This document shows, piece after piece, positions 51,682-60,799 of a stretch of 63,268 nt of DNA (the first letter of the stretch is position 1; the number at the start of each line of letters is the position of its first letter). Made by a program: the position numbers and the translations under genes. Location of the stretch: assembly GCA_945861385.1 (NCBI GenBank), contig CAMAUI010000009.1, forward strand, positions 1 through 63,268, in the 5' to 3' direction. Source of the DNA: Prosthecobacter debontii. Lineage in GTDB: Bacteria > Verrucomicrobiota > Verrucomicrobiia > Chthoniobacterales > Chthoniobacteraceae. A model generated the notes under the pieces. The model saw only the letters and a program-made list of their open reading frames with translations. It searched no databases and was not told where the DNA came from.

Positions 51682-52194
51682 CTAGGCGCTGCCTTTGCTC
51701 ACGACGACCATCGTCGGGCGGAGCAGGCGGTCGCGGAGTTTGTAGCCCTTGCGAAGCTGGCGGATGATTTTTCCCTCGGGAAGATCCGCGCTCGGCTCCT
51801 GGGAGACGGCCTCGTGAAGATGCGGGTCGAAATCCGAGCCGGGACCCGCGATCTCCTCGACGCCTGCATCGGCCATGAATTCGCGGATCTGACGCTCGAT
51901 CATTTCCATGCCGATGACGATCGGCGATTTCGGATCCGCCTTGCGGACCTCGATCATCCCGAGCTCGAAGTTATCCAGCACGGGCAGCAGGTCTTCGATG
52001 ACCCCGGCCTTCGCGCGCTTCATGTCCTCCTCCCGTTCCCGCGCGACGCGCTTGCGGTAGTTCTCGAGTTCCGCCTGGTTGCGGGCGGCGAGATCCTTCC
52101 ATCGCTCGATCTCCCTCTGCGCATCGGCAAGCGGATCACTCGCGGCGGGCGCCTCGGCTGCGGCTGGTTCGTTGTCCACGTTCGTCTGGCTCAT
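51682..52194 (-). CDS. grpE: GrpE nucleotide exchange factor
   Basis: This 170-aa protein has the long N-terminal helix ([40 protein letters not shown]) and the GrpE signature region [15 protein letters not shown], ending in the beta domain ([12 protein letters not shown]-like, [27 protein letters not shown]). It releases ADP from DnaK. The ATG overlaps the stop of the phosphatase gene by 4 bp, so the chaperone pair is cotranscribed with the partner-switch phosphatase. Confidence 0.95.
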   Translation of the reverse strand: MSQTNVDNEPAAAEAPAASDPLADAQREIERWKDLAARNQAELENYRKRVAREREEDMKRAKAGVIEDLLPVLDNFELGMIEVRKADPKSPIVIGMEMIERQIREFMADAGVEEIAGPGSDFDPHLHEAVSQEPSADLPEGKIIRQLRKGYKLRDRLLRPTMVVVSKGSA

Positions 52195-53606
52195 TTCTTT
52201 TTTATCGCGATCAAAGTGATGTCATCGTGCTGCGGATGGTCGCCGATGAATGCGCTCACCTCATCCGCCACTCTGCGGACAACTGCGGCTGCTCCTTCCG
52301 GCGCGCTCGCCTGGATGGCGCGCTTCATCGCTTCCAAACCGAATTCCTCCCCCGCCGAATTCAGCGCCTCGGTGACGCCATCGGTGTAAAACACCAGGCA
52401 ATCGCCCGCGCTGAGCGACAGGGAAAAATCGGTCGCGACCTTATTGAACGCACCGCCGCTGTCAATTCCCACGGCCATCCCCGGCGGGCGGATCGTCTCC
52501 AGCGCCCCGCTCGACGCACGGAAGACCAGCGGCGCATCATGCCCGGAGCGCGTGAGCAGAATCGTGCTCCCGCCGCGATCCAGAATCGCGTACGCCATGG
52601 AGATGAACATGTCCTCCTTGATGTCCGGGTAGAGTTGCGCGTTGAGCTTTTTCATCACCTCCGCTGGCGACACGCAGCCCGGCGCGAGAAGCCGCAGCAC
52701 GCTCCGGCACATGGCCATGAGCAGGGCGGCGGGCACACCCTTGCCCGACACATCGGCAATCGCCACGCCGCAGCGGTTTTCATCCAGCGGGATGTAATCG
52801 TAGTAGTCCCCGCTCAGGTATCGCGCGGGGACATTGTTGCCCGCGACCTCGAACCCCTCGATCGTCGGCGGCGCCTCGGGCAGCAGGATGCGCTGCACCT
52901 CGGTCGCGATATGGAGATCTTTCACGAGCTGCTTTTTCTCGGCTGCCTCGTGGTGGAGGATCGCGTCCCAGAGCGAAAACGCCGACAACTCCACGAGCGC
53001 GTTGATCGTCTGATAATGCTGCGGGCCGAACCGCTCCGCATCGCCGTGGCGGGAGATCGCGAGCACCCCGAGGTGCTGCCCCGCGTACACGAGCGGCGCA
53101 AGAAATGCCGAACTCGCCCCGTGCGCGACGGCAGGCGCAAAGAGCGGGTCCGACGCATCCATGAACGCGATGTCGTTGCGTGAGAAAGCCCCTCCCACCA
53201 ATCCCTCCCCGGTCTTCACAGCGTGGAGCAGGAGTTGGTTTTGCAGCGAGGTCTTTGCCGCGCCGGGCAACGGAGGCAGATCCACGAATGGAGGACATTT
53301 TTCAGAAATCACCACCGGCTGGAGTTTCGTACCCGTCTTGTCGCTCAGGTAGAGCGCGCCGCCCTGCGCCTCCATCACCCGCATCGCACCGTCCACGATG
53401 CTGCCGTGCAGGTCGCCCGGGCGCGTCTCATGCATCAGGGCCTCGCCAAGATTGTGCAGGAGATCGAAAACGTGGCGCTCCTCAGTCTGGATCCGGACCT
53501 TCTGGCGCTGGATCTCCCGGATCACCCCCTGCTGCCGCCGGAAGACCCACACGCTCCAGCACGCAAGCGAGATGAAGGCCGTGTAAAGCGCAATTTCAAT
53601 CAGCAT
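52191..53606 (-). CDS. GAF plus SpoIIE/RsbU-type PP2C phosphatase
   Basis: This 471-aa protein has a membrane helix near the N-terminus (MLIEIALYTAFISLACWSVW), a coiled linker, a GAF domain at about 50-195 (LGEALMHETRPGDL, GGALYLSDKTG), and a SpoIIE-like phosphatase domain at about 235-470. The latter has GDYYDYIPLDENRCGVAIAD, VSGKGVPAALLMAM and FYTDGVTEALN with metal-binding Asp residues. Proteins of this type dephosphorylate a STAS-domain anti-anti-sigma factor. Such a STAS gene lies 94 bp upstream. No anti-sigma serine kinase is in the window. Confidence 0.9.
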   Translation of the reverse strand: MLIEIALYTAFISLACWSVWVFRRQQGVIREIQRQKVRIQTEERHVFDLLHNLGEALMHETRPGDLHGSIVDGAMRVMEAQGGALYLSDKTGTKLQPVVISEKCPPFVDLPPLPGAAKTSLQNQLLLHAVKTGEGLVGGAFSRNDIAFMDASDPLFAPAVAHGASSAFLAPLVYAGQHLGVLAISRHGDAERFGPQHYQTINALVELSAFSLWDAILHHEAAEKKQLVKDLHIATEVQRILLPEAPPTIEGFEVAGNNVPARYLSGDYYDYIPLDENRCGVAIADVSGKGVPAALLMAMCRSVLRLLAPGCVSPAEVMKKLNAQLYPDIKEDMFISMAYAILDRGGSTILLTRSGHDAPLVFRASSGALETIRPPGMAVGIDSGGAFNKVATDFSLSLSAGDCLVFYTDGVTEALNSAGEEFGLEAMKRAIQASAPEGAAAVVRRVADEVSAFIGDHPQHDDITLIAIKKK

Positions 53607-53700
53607 GTGTGACGAGGTGCGGCATCAGGAAACGGATGCAGATTGAACGCTGGCCGGCGTGGTGGGCGGCATCGCGAGGACCTTGGAAAAAACCGGGCGC

Positions 53701-54216
53701 TCACTTCGACGTCCCGCCCCCATCCCGGTGCGCGCTGTCATTGAGATGCTCGATGACCGCCTTGAAATGCGCCGCATTCTCCGGATTTGCACGCACCGCA
53801 TCCTCGTGCGCCTCGCGCATGACCTCACGCGTCGTCGCCTTGTCCGTCGCATGGTGAATGGCATTCCCATTTATCCGCACTTCAGGGCAGGGAAGCGGGT
53901 CGGTGGAAAAGAACGAATCAATCCCGAGGCCCGAGAGAAGCTCGACATTCTTCTCATTGCGATTGGCCACCCACAAGCGCCCTCCTCCAGCCTCCCGGAG
54001 CCTGAGCGCGATCCCGGCAAGCGTGCCCATGAATGTGCTGTCCATCGAGGGGCAATGCACAAGATCCACCACGAAGTCGCGACGCCCGCCATCAATCATC
54101 CTCCGCGAGAAATCCTTCAGCCCTGCGCTGTTTTGGAAAGTGCCCTTCCCTTCCACGCGGATCCAGACGGTCGGTCCGCTTTCCGTGTCTGCAAATATCG
54201 TCGGCTGAACGCTCAT
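53701..54216 (-). CDS. STAS-domain anti-anti-sigma factor with C-terminal extension
   Basis: This 171-aa protein has a STAS domain (residues 1-115) with the phosphorylation site in HCPSMDSTFMGTLAGIA; the serine and threonine S60/T61 are the usual sites. A charged C-terminal helix (about 125-171, TREVMREAHEDAVRANPE) is extra. STAS proteins bind anti-sigma kinases when unphosphorylated. The next gene is a SpoIIE-type phosphatase, so the pair is probably one partner-switching unit. It is on the same strand as the phosphatase, with a 94-bp gap. Confidence 0.88.
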   Translation of the reverse strand: MSVQPTIFADTESGPTVWIRVEGKGTFQNSAGLKDFSRRMIDGGRRDFVVDLVHCPSMDSTFMGTLAGIALRLREAGGGRLWVANRNEKNVELLSGLGIDSFFSTDPLPCPEVRINGNAIHHATDKATTREVMREAHEDAVRANPENAAHFKAVIEHLNDSAHRDGGGTSK

Positions 54217-54271
54217 GTCTGGCTCCTGCGCCTCAATTACCCCCGGACGCGGCTTCCGTCAAATTTCCGCA

Positions 54272-54802
54272 TCAATTCCACAGGAACGACTGCCGGATCC
54301 CCACGATTTTGCCGTTTTCGATCAGCAGCAACCGCCACGAGGTCACCTTTCCCTCCTCGGTGTATTCATCGCCGATCACCGTAAATTTCGTCTCAACCGT
54401 GCCTTTCACGTTGGTGTACGAGAACTCCTTTGCCTGCACGTGTGAGCCGATGTTCTGCTGGCGGTACTCGAGCCGCACCGTGATGCTGGCCGGCCGCTTC
54501 GCGCGCCACCACACGTCAAAATAGTGCCCGTACCGCTCCGCCCGGTCGTAGTTGTTCACCGCCCCGAAAATCCTCCGCGCACGCTCAAACGCGATCATCG
54601 CATCCTGCGTCGGGCGCACCGCATTCGGGTCGCGCGGGTCGTGGTAAAACAGCGACACCTTTCGGAAATCGAAATCGTTATCGAGGGCGAGAGGCAGCAC
54701 CGTGGCCTTGGCGATGGGGATCGAGCGCGGCGGCTCCCGTTGGGTGGAGCTGCACGCCATCAGGGCAAAGCCGGAAAAAAACACAGCAGCGAGACGGATC
54801 AT
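54272..54802 (-). CDS. Lipoprotein of unknown function
   Basis: This 176-aa protein has a signal peptide and lipobox (FSGFALMACSS, Cys17). The mature part has a motif-like stretch, RKVSLFYHDPRDPNAVRPTQ, then FDVWWRAKRPASITVRLEYR, with many paired aromatic and charged residues. It does not match a family I recognise; it may be a small envelope protein. It lies 55 bp upstream of the STAS gene on the same strand, possibly cotranscribed, and divergent from the TraB-like gene. Confidence 0.7.
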   Translation of the reverse strand: MIRLAAVFFSGFALMACSSTQREPPRSIPIAKATVLPLALDNDFDFRKVSLFYHDPRDPNAVRPTQDAMIAFERARRIFGAVNNYDRAERYGHYFDVWWRAKRPASITVRLEYRQQNIGSHVQAKEFSYTNVKGTVETKFTVIGDEYTEEGKVTSWRLLLIENGKIVGIRQSFLWN

Positions 54803-54889
54803 TTGCGCCGAGTTAAAGCGAACACCCCGGCGCGTTGCAACGCCACAGATTCCCTGTCACCTTGCGCGCGACATGCTAAGACACGGCCC

Positions 54890-55888
54890 ATGATTTTCCA
54901 CCTGCTCCGAATTTTCGCCGCCTCGGCACTGCTCGCATCCATCGGCATTGCGCAAGCCGGGGAGGACTCCGCGCCAACCGGGGGGCACGACTACGTCCGC
55001 TTCACCGGCGACGACAAGCGTGGGAAGCTCGAGACCGTCGTCGTCACCATGAAAAATGAGGCCGGCGTGCAGGTGGAGTTGATCGGCGCCATTCACATCG
55101 CCGACAAGGCGTACTACGCCGCGCTCACCGTGCTTTTCAAAACCTACGAGGCGCTCCTCTTCGAACTCGTGGATGGACAGGCACTCAAGGAGGGCCTGGA
55201 GCCGAAAGTCAGGAAGACCAGCAAACCCGCACAGGAAAAGCCCGCTGACAACAGCCCCGCGACCGTGCCGGAGCCAAAGCCGCAGCAGTCCGAGGATCTC
55301 GCCTCGGAGCCGAAGCCGCGAAAATCCGAGGACCTCGCCTTCACCATCCTCCGCGGAATGATGACCGGTCTCGGCAGCTATCTCCGCCTCGAGTATCAAA
55401 CCGACGGCATTGACTACCAAACGAAGAACTTCGTCCACGCCGACGTGAGCCTCGCGGAATTTCAACGGCTCCAGGCCGAGCACGGCGAATCGTTCCTCAC
55501 GCTCTTTCAAAAAGCCATCGAGGCGCAGCTCCGCGGAGAAGGCCCGCAGGCAAAGGATCCGAAGCCCGCACAGATGCTCCTCGCGCTCCTCGGTGATTCC
55601 AGCGGCATAAAAATCGCCATGGCGCAAATGCTCGGCTCCGTCGAGGACCACGGCGAAGCCCTCGGTTTCGGCGCGGACTCCGTCATCGTCGGGGAACGCG
55701 ACCGCGTGGCCCTCGAGGTTTTCGACAAGGAAGTCGCCGCAGGCAGGAAAAACCTCGGCATCTTCTATGGGGCGGCGCATCTCCCAGACATGGAAACGCG
55801 GCTCGAAAAGCGCGGCTACAAGCGGACCGGCGAACGCTGGATCACCGCCTGGGACATCAAGCCGCGCGTGGACGAACTGGCGAAATAA
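54890..55888 (+). CDS. TraB/GumN-family exported protein
   Basis: This 332-aa protein has a signal peptide (MIFHLLRIFAASALLASIG, to QAGE). Two GxxH motifs of the TraB/GumN fold are seen: VELIGAIHIADKAYY (H69) and FYGAAHLPDMETRLEK near the end, with an Arg-containing GERDRVALEVF between them. The family has an EreA/ChaN-like or Tiki-protease-like metal site. The central segment is broken by a Pro/Lys-rich repeat (PKPQQSEDLASEPKPRKSED), an imperfect internal duplication. The ATG at 54890 begins the signal peptide directly, so upstream in-frame codons are not used. Confidence 0.82.
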   Translation: MIFHLLRIFAASALLASIGIAQAGEDSAPTGGHDYVRFTGDDKRGKLETVVVTMKNEAGVQVELIGAIHIADKAYYAALTVLFKTYEALLFELVDGQALKEGLEPKVRKTSKPAQEKPADNSPATVPEPKPQQSEDLASEPKPRKSEDLAFTILRGMMTGLGSYLRLEYQTDGIDYQTKNFVHADVSLAEFQRLQAEHGESFLTLFQKAIEAQLRGEGPQAKDPKPAQMLLALLGDSSGIKIAMAQMLGSVEDHGEALGFGADSVIVGERDRVALEVFDKEVAAGRKNLGIFYGAAHLPDMETRLEKRGYKRTGERWITAWDIKPRVDELAK

Positions 55889-55999
55889 ACGCCCGGAAGG
55901 CTGCCCCGGCGGGATGGGGCACTTACAGTCAAATGAATATCCCCCTCGCATGGTATTTATCATGCCAGCTCAAACACCACTCCGCCTGCCTACAGTCTC

Positions 56000-57616
56000 A
56001 TGCGCAAAACCTCTTTTTCAATCCTCCTGCTGCTCGTTGCACTCTCCTCATCGGCGCCCGGCCAGGCGGAAACAGCCCCACCCGCCCGCCCGCCTGTCAA
56101 AGTTTTTGGCCGCGTCTTTGCGGATACCAACACCAACGGAAAGCCCGATCCCGGCGAGCCGGGGCTCCCTGGCGTTCAAGTGACCGACGGCCTCGGTATT
56201 GTCGTGAGCGATGCCGAAGGAAAATACGAACTGACAGTGGGCGATGATCCCGTGCTGCCGCTGCGCGCGACCCAGACGGTCTCGCTCTCCTGGCCCAGCA
56301 ATTACTGGCCGACGACCGCATGGTGGAGACGGCTCAACGAATTCCCGACCGGCGGTCAGATAGACTTTGGCCTGCGACCGGATGAGCAGAAGCTCCCGAT
56401 CACCATCCTGCACGCCACCGACCCGCACAATTCCATGATGGGGGAATTTCAACGGATCTGGCGGGATGAGGTCGCCGCGATGGGCCGCGGTGTGAACCTT
56501 GCGTTCATCACCGGCGACCTGGGTTACGCGGGCGTGGAAAGCGGGGATGCCGATTTGTCGCGGGTTCGTGATTACTCGGCGAAATTTCCGGTCCCGATGT
56601 TTCACGCGGTCGGCAATCACGACATCGTCGCCGGCCACAGCGCGGACTGGGGCTCCACGGAGATTCACGGCTTCGGGGCCTACATCAAAAATCTGGGTCC
56701 GATCCGCTGGTCGTTCAACTATGCCGGCATTCATTTTGTCGGGCTCGAATGGGCGGGCAGGAAGGGAGTGGAACTCGCCAACAGCATCATCGAGGAAACA
56801 TCCATCAAGTGGCTCGAGGATGATCTGGCGCGGGTGAAAAAGCCGGCGCGCATCTACCTCTTCATGCACAACGGCCACGACGTGAATAACCGGCTCTTCC
56901 CCCTCCTCGTGCGCAACAAGGTCGAGCTTTTCCTGGCCGGTCATTCGCACCGCAATGTGGACGACGTGATTGATGGGGTGCCCTACGTGATGACGATGAA
57001 CTTCGCCGGCGCTTACAAAATGGCGAACATCACGGATGACGGGTATCAGTTCGTCCATCGCTGCATCGGCTGCAAGAATCCGGGGCGAAGGCACCGCCCG
57101 TTCAGCCCTTCCTACCCGAACACCGGCGGCTGTCGTGTTGCGATCCCAGACCTGGAACTTCGGCGGGAGGCGCATGCGACACTGGCCGATCGTGACGTGG
57201 ACAACGCGGAAGTCCCGGTCGCGGGGGCGAAGTCCCAGCGGCTGGAGGTGGATATCCGCGTCGAGCCCGGTTCGGCAAAATCCTGGGGCCTGCGGATCGG
57301 CCCGGATGACAAAGGCCGGAGCGTCGAGCTGATCGCGACCGCGAACACGCTGCGCTGCGGCAACGTGGCCACTGACCCGGCGCGCGAGCCCAACGAAAAA
57401 AACGACCGCCTGCACCTGGCGCTCGACGAGGAGGGGCTCACCGTATGGGCCAACGAGCACGCGCGCTTCGACGTTCGCTATATCGCCAGCTCCCCGGTTT
57501 CCGTGACTCTGCTGGCGCGCGAAGGCTCCGCGAAATTCACGCAGGTGGACGTCTGGGAATTGAAACCCGGCGAGTCGTTTCGAAAGTACAAGGAGAAACC
57601 GAAAAACCGCGACTGA
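56000..57616 (+). CDS. Secreted metallophosphoesterase with SdrD-B-like N-domain
   Basis: This 538-aa protein has a signal peptide (SILLLLVALSSSAPGQA), then a beta domain with VFADTNTNGKPDPGEPGLPG, a calcium-binding SdrD-B-type loop. The calcineurin-like phosphoesterase core is intact: HATDPHNS (DxH), FITGDLGYAG (GD), VGNHDIVAG (GNHD), FMHNGHDVNN and LAGHSHRN (GHxH). The C-terminal 170 residues form a third domain. It cleaves phosphoesters with a two-metal centre. The next gene, 19 bp on, is a related but degenerate protein. Confidence 0.9.
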   Translation: MRKTSFSILLLLVALSSSAPGQAETAPPARPPVKVFGRVFADTNTNGKPDPGEPGLPGVQVTDGLGIVVSDAEGKYELTVGDDPVLPLRATQTVSLSWPSNYWPTTAWWRRLNEFPTGGQIDFGLRPDEQKLPITILHATDPHNSMMGEFQRIWRDEVAAMGRGVNLAFITGDLGYAGVESGDADLSRVRDYSAKFPVPMFHAVGNHDIVAGHSADWGSTEIHGFGAYIKNLGPIRWSFNYAGIHFVGLEWAGRKGVELANSIIEETSIKWLEDDLARVKKPARIYLFMHNGHDVNNRLFPLLVRNKVELFLAGHSHRNVDDVIDGVPYVMTMNFAGAYKMANITDDGYQFVHRCIGCKNPGRRHRPFSPSYPNTGGCRVAIPDLELRREAHATLADRDVDNAEVPVAGAKSQRLEVDIRVEPGSAKSWGLRIGPDDKGRSVELIATANTLRCGNVATDPAREPNEKNDRLHLALDEEGLTVWANEHARFDVRYIASSPVSVTLLAREGSAKFTQVDVWELKPGESFRKYKEKPKNRD

Positions 57617-57635
57617 GGGCCGCCGGTGCGTAGCC

Positions 57636-59378
57636 ATGCAAATTCACCGCCAACGCAAAATAACCATGCCACTTTCATTCCGGCGCTTCCTCCAGCTCCT
57701 CGTCTCTGTCCTCCCGCTGTCGGCGGCGATGGCTCCATCCATCTGGGCTGCAGGATTTGATGATGCCCCCTCCCCCGGCGTGAAAACCCGGCCAATTGAC
57801 GTCAAGTGGGAGTACAGCACGGACGGCGGCAAAACATTCGGCGAAAAGCCACCCGAAGGCGCGCCGCCCAACATGAAGGTCGGCATTGCCCCGCGGGCCT
57901 TTCGCGGAACTTTTGAGATCGCCGACCCCAAGGCGGTTGCCGGCCTTTGGATACGCATCCTGGCAAAACAGACCTCTGAATCCAAACCGGCCATCTGCAC
58001 CGGCGACCTCATCGCGGCAAGCGGCGGCTATTGGAAAGACCTCGGCCATTGCCCCACGCTGCTCAACGCCCGCGCGCTGCTGAACGGGAAGCAGGTGCCG
58101 GTGATGAACGGCCCGATGCTCTACTTCTGGCTCCCGCTGGAAGGCCCGCTGGCACAGGGAAAAAACACCATCGAACTGAGCGGCGACTGCTACACGTACT
58201 GGGGATCCCCCGCAGCCGAGGCGCTCACCGCGAGCCTCATCGCCGCCGAACCCCAGCCAGCCAGCATCTACGGCGGCCCTGTGCTCGGGGATTTCGGGGA
58301 TGGCTATTTCACCGTCTCGTTCCGCACTCAATTGCCGGCTGACGTCGTGATCGAGGCGACCCCGACAACCCCGCCAGGCAAGGGCATCACGGTCGCATCA
58401 TCGCACAAAATCTGGCACCGCCTCAAAGTACAGCTCCCGCCCGGCACCAAGGCGGCATCTTACACCCTCAAGTCCACCGTGGGCACACACGAGACCACTC
58501 GCGGCCCGTTCACGATGGTGTTTCCCGAAAAGGAGTTTCGGTTCGTCGCAGTCGGGAATCTCCTCTCGCACCGCATCCAGGCCGAGCGATTGAAAATGAT
58601 CGCGGATCGGGTGATCGCCATGAAGGCAGCCCTGGTCGTGGATGCCGGCAACATGTCCGAGCACGCTTCGTGGGACCACGACTGGGAGCGCCGCTATTTC
58701 GAGCCTGCCGGAAAAATGACCGCCACCATCCCGACCCTGTTCACTCCTGCCCACCGGGATTTCGCCGGCATCATCCAGGAAATCCACTACACACCCGCCC
58801 AGGACACCTTCTCGCACAACTGGTCCAAGGTCGTCGGCCCTGTCCGCTTCATCGGCCTCGACGGCACGCAAACATGGAAACCGGATGGCGAGAACACCAA
58901 ATGGCTGGAGCAGGAACTCAAGGGGGCGCGGGAGAAATTCCTCTTCGTCCTCAACGCGTTCCCCGCTTTTTCCAGCGGTGGCCACAGCAAAAAGCCGTAC
59001 CCCGCGCTCGTTCAGTCGCGCGAGGTGATCATGCCTCTGCTGGCGAAATACCACGCGTCCGCGCTCATCAGCGGCAACGATACCGACTACGAACGCTGCG
59101 AGCCGACTCCCGACGCCGGCTGCACCCAGATCGTCATCGGCTGCTCGGGCAAAGAAGTTTCCCGCTTCAGCGGCCCCGCCATCGGGCGCAATCCTTTCGC
59201 CAGGGACAAGGGCCGCGAGTGGGCTGGCGCCGAGCAGACCCGCGCAATCCTCGTCTTCGACGTAAAAGACAGCGCCGTGGAGATGCGCTGCCTGGAAATG
59301 CCGGATGACCCCGCCAGGATGGATGAAAAAGATCTCCGGCTCCTGGACACGAAAATCTTCCAGCCGCGGAAAAACTGA
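57636..59378 (+). CDS. Metallophosphoesterase-like protein with lost catalytic residues
   Basis: This 580-aa protein has a signal peptide (LQLLVSVLPLSAAMAPSIWA). Residues 80-230 resemble a sialic-acid esterase/purple acid phosphatase-type N-domain. From about 300 the layout is that of a phosphoesterase, but the metal ligands are altered: ALVVDAGNMSEH where active enzymes have a GD element, FTPAHRDF where they have GNHD, LNAFPAFSSGGH for the HH-P loop, and SALISGNDTDYERC for GHDHSYER. It is probably a pseudoenzyme with a binding role. It follows the intact phosphoesterase gene. The start is 57636 or 57666. Confidence 0.82.
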   Translation: MQIHRQRKITMPLSFRRFLQLLVSVLPLSAAMAPSIWAAGFDDAPSPGVKTRPIDVKWEYSTDGGKTFGEKPPEGAPPNMKVGIAPRAFRGTFEIADPKAVAGLWIRILAKQTSESKPAICTGDLIAASGGYWKDLGHCPTLLNARALLNGKQVPVMNGPMLYFWLPLEGPLAQGKNTIELSGDCYTYWGSPAAEALTASLIAAEPQPASIYGGPVLGDFGDGYFTVSFRTQLPADVVIEATPTTPPGKGITVASSHKIWHRLKVQLPPGTKAASYTLKSTVGTHETTRGPFTMVFPEKEFRFVAVGNLLSHRIQAERLKMIADRVIAMKAALVVDAGNMSEHASWDHDWERRYFEPAGKMTATIPTLFTPAHRDFAGIIQEIHYTPAQDTFSHNWSKVVGPVRFIGLDGTQTWKPDGENTKWLEQELKGAREKFLFVLNAFPAFSSGGHSKKPYPALVQSREVIMPLLAKYHASALISGNDTDYERCEPTPDAGCTQIVIGCSGKEVSRFSGPAIGRNPFARDKGREWAGAEQTRAILVFDVKDSAVEMRCLEMPDDPARMDEKDLRLLDTKIFQPRKN

Positions 59379-59458
59379 TCCCATCCTCCCCGCAGGACTG
59401 CGCGGTCGGGCGAGGAAACGGAAAACGCAAGGGACTTCCGATTTTGAGTGGGTTGAGA

Positions 59459-60568
59459 TTATGCCTTCCGAGGAAGATGAGGATCTGGGTGCGGTAGTGG
59501 TTGGGAGGGTGGAAAAAAGGGGACACAAGAAGGACGTTGCGCCGTGAGTTGGCCGCATCCCGCGGCCACATCAATTCCCCGCCGCTGCCGCACGGTGCTC
59601 GGCACTCCGGCGCGACGAAGCGTGCGTTGAAATTCCGCCGCCGCCCCCGCACCGCTCTCCGTCCCGTCATAACCCGCCGTCGGGTTCAGCGGGATCAAGT
59701 TCACGTGCGACCGGATCCCGCGCAGCAAAGCGCCGAGCCTTTCTGCGTGGGCCGGGGAATCATTGCGCCCGGCGATCAGCGTCCATTCAAAAAAAATCTT
59801 CCGCTCCGTCTGCCGGGAATACTCGTGGCATGCCGAGATCAGCGTGCGCAGCGACCAGCGCGCGCTCACCGGCACCAGCGCGGCGCGTTCTTCTTCCGTC
59901 GAGCCGTGGAGGCTCACCGCGAGGTTCCACGGCTGCTTTTCCTCCACGAGCCGCAGAATTCCCGGCACCACGCCCACGGTGCTGATCGTGATCCTGCCCG
60001 GCGCCAGGCCCAGCCCGCGCGAATCGGCGATGATCTCCAGCGCGGCCATGACCGCGTCGTAATTATGCAGCGGCTCGCCCATGCCCATCAGCACAAGGTT
60101 CCGCAGCCCCCCCCCGAGGGCGCGCTGCGCGTGGAGAACTTGGGCCACGATTTCGCCCGCGCGCAGGTGCCGCACAAATCCCATCTGCCCCGTCGCGCAA
60201 AAAACGCATCCCATCGCGCACCCCGCCTGTGTGCTCACGCACGCCGTGTGCCGCCCGTCGTAGCCCATGAGCACGGTCTCGATGGTCTGGCCGTCGCCCA
60301 GCCGGAGCAGGAATTTTTGCGTCTGCCCATCCGCGCTCGCCCGCATGTCGTGCTCCATCGGCACATCCAGCACCGGGGGGTGTTCGCCGAGCCAGCGTCG
60401 AAGGGGAGGAGGAAAGGCGGCATTCTTCGCGAGAGCCGGGCCGATGGTCTCCCACTCGCGGTATAGCGCGCGCCAGAGCGGCAGGGCATGCACGCGAGGC
60501 AGCCCTGCGCTGGCGAGTTCATCCTCCAGCGCGCGGAAAGTCAGATCGTGCAAAGAAGGCCGCGCCAT
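59459..60568 (-). CDS. rlmN: 23S rRNA/tRNA adenine-C2 methyltransferase RlmN
   Basis: This 369-aa radical-SAM enzyme has the [4Fe-4S] motif GCAMGCVFC (C117, C121, C124). The preceding Cys110 (HTACVSTQAG) and the C-terminal Cys in RRGIDVAAGCGQL match the two catalytic cysteines of RlmN. LMGMGEPLHNYD is the SAM-loop GGE-type element. RlmN methylates A2503 of 23S rRNA and A37 of some tRNAs. The C-terminus has about 25 extra residues with proline (PFFPPSQPLPHPDPHLP) after the normal end. It is divergent from the coiled-coil gene at 60800. Confidence 0.94.
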   Translation of the reverse strand: MARPSLHDLTFRALEDELASAGLPRVHALPLWRALYREWETIGPALAKNAAFPPPLRRWLGEHPPVLDVPMEHDMRASADGQTQKFLLRLGDGQTIETVLMGYDGRHTACVSTQAGCAMGCVFCATGQMGFVRHLRAGEIVAQVLHAQRALGGGLRNLVLMGMGEPLHNYDAVMAALEIIADSRGLGLAPGRITISTVGVVPGILRLVEEKQPWNLAVSLHGSTEEERAALVPVSARWSLRTLISACHEYSRQTERKIFFEWTLIAGRNDSPAHAERLGALLRGIRSHVNLIPLNPTAGYDGTESGAGAAAEFQRTLRRAGVPSTVRQRRGIDVAAGCGQLTAQRPSCVPFFPPSQPLPHPDPHLPRKA

Positions 60569-60799
60569 GCGTGGGCGAGGTACTGGTGGCAGCGTCGCCG
60601 GTCAAGGAGCCGCGCATCACGCGGAGCGGTGATGACTACTTTGCCGCAGCGTGCCCGGTCAGGGCGCCGCCGACCGCGTTTGCGGGCCGGGCGGCAGAAT
60701 TCCCATCGGCGGGTGCGGATTTGGCTGATTAGCGTGCGATTGACTCCCGCGCGCCGGCTTCTTATTTGGCGGGCGAGTCAAACCACCGTTATCAAAGCC

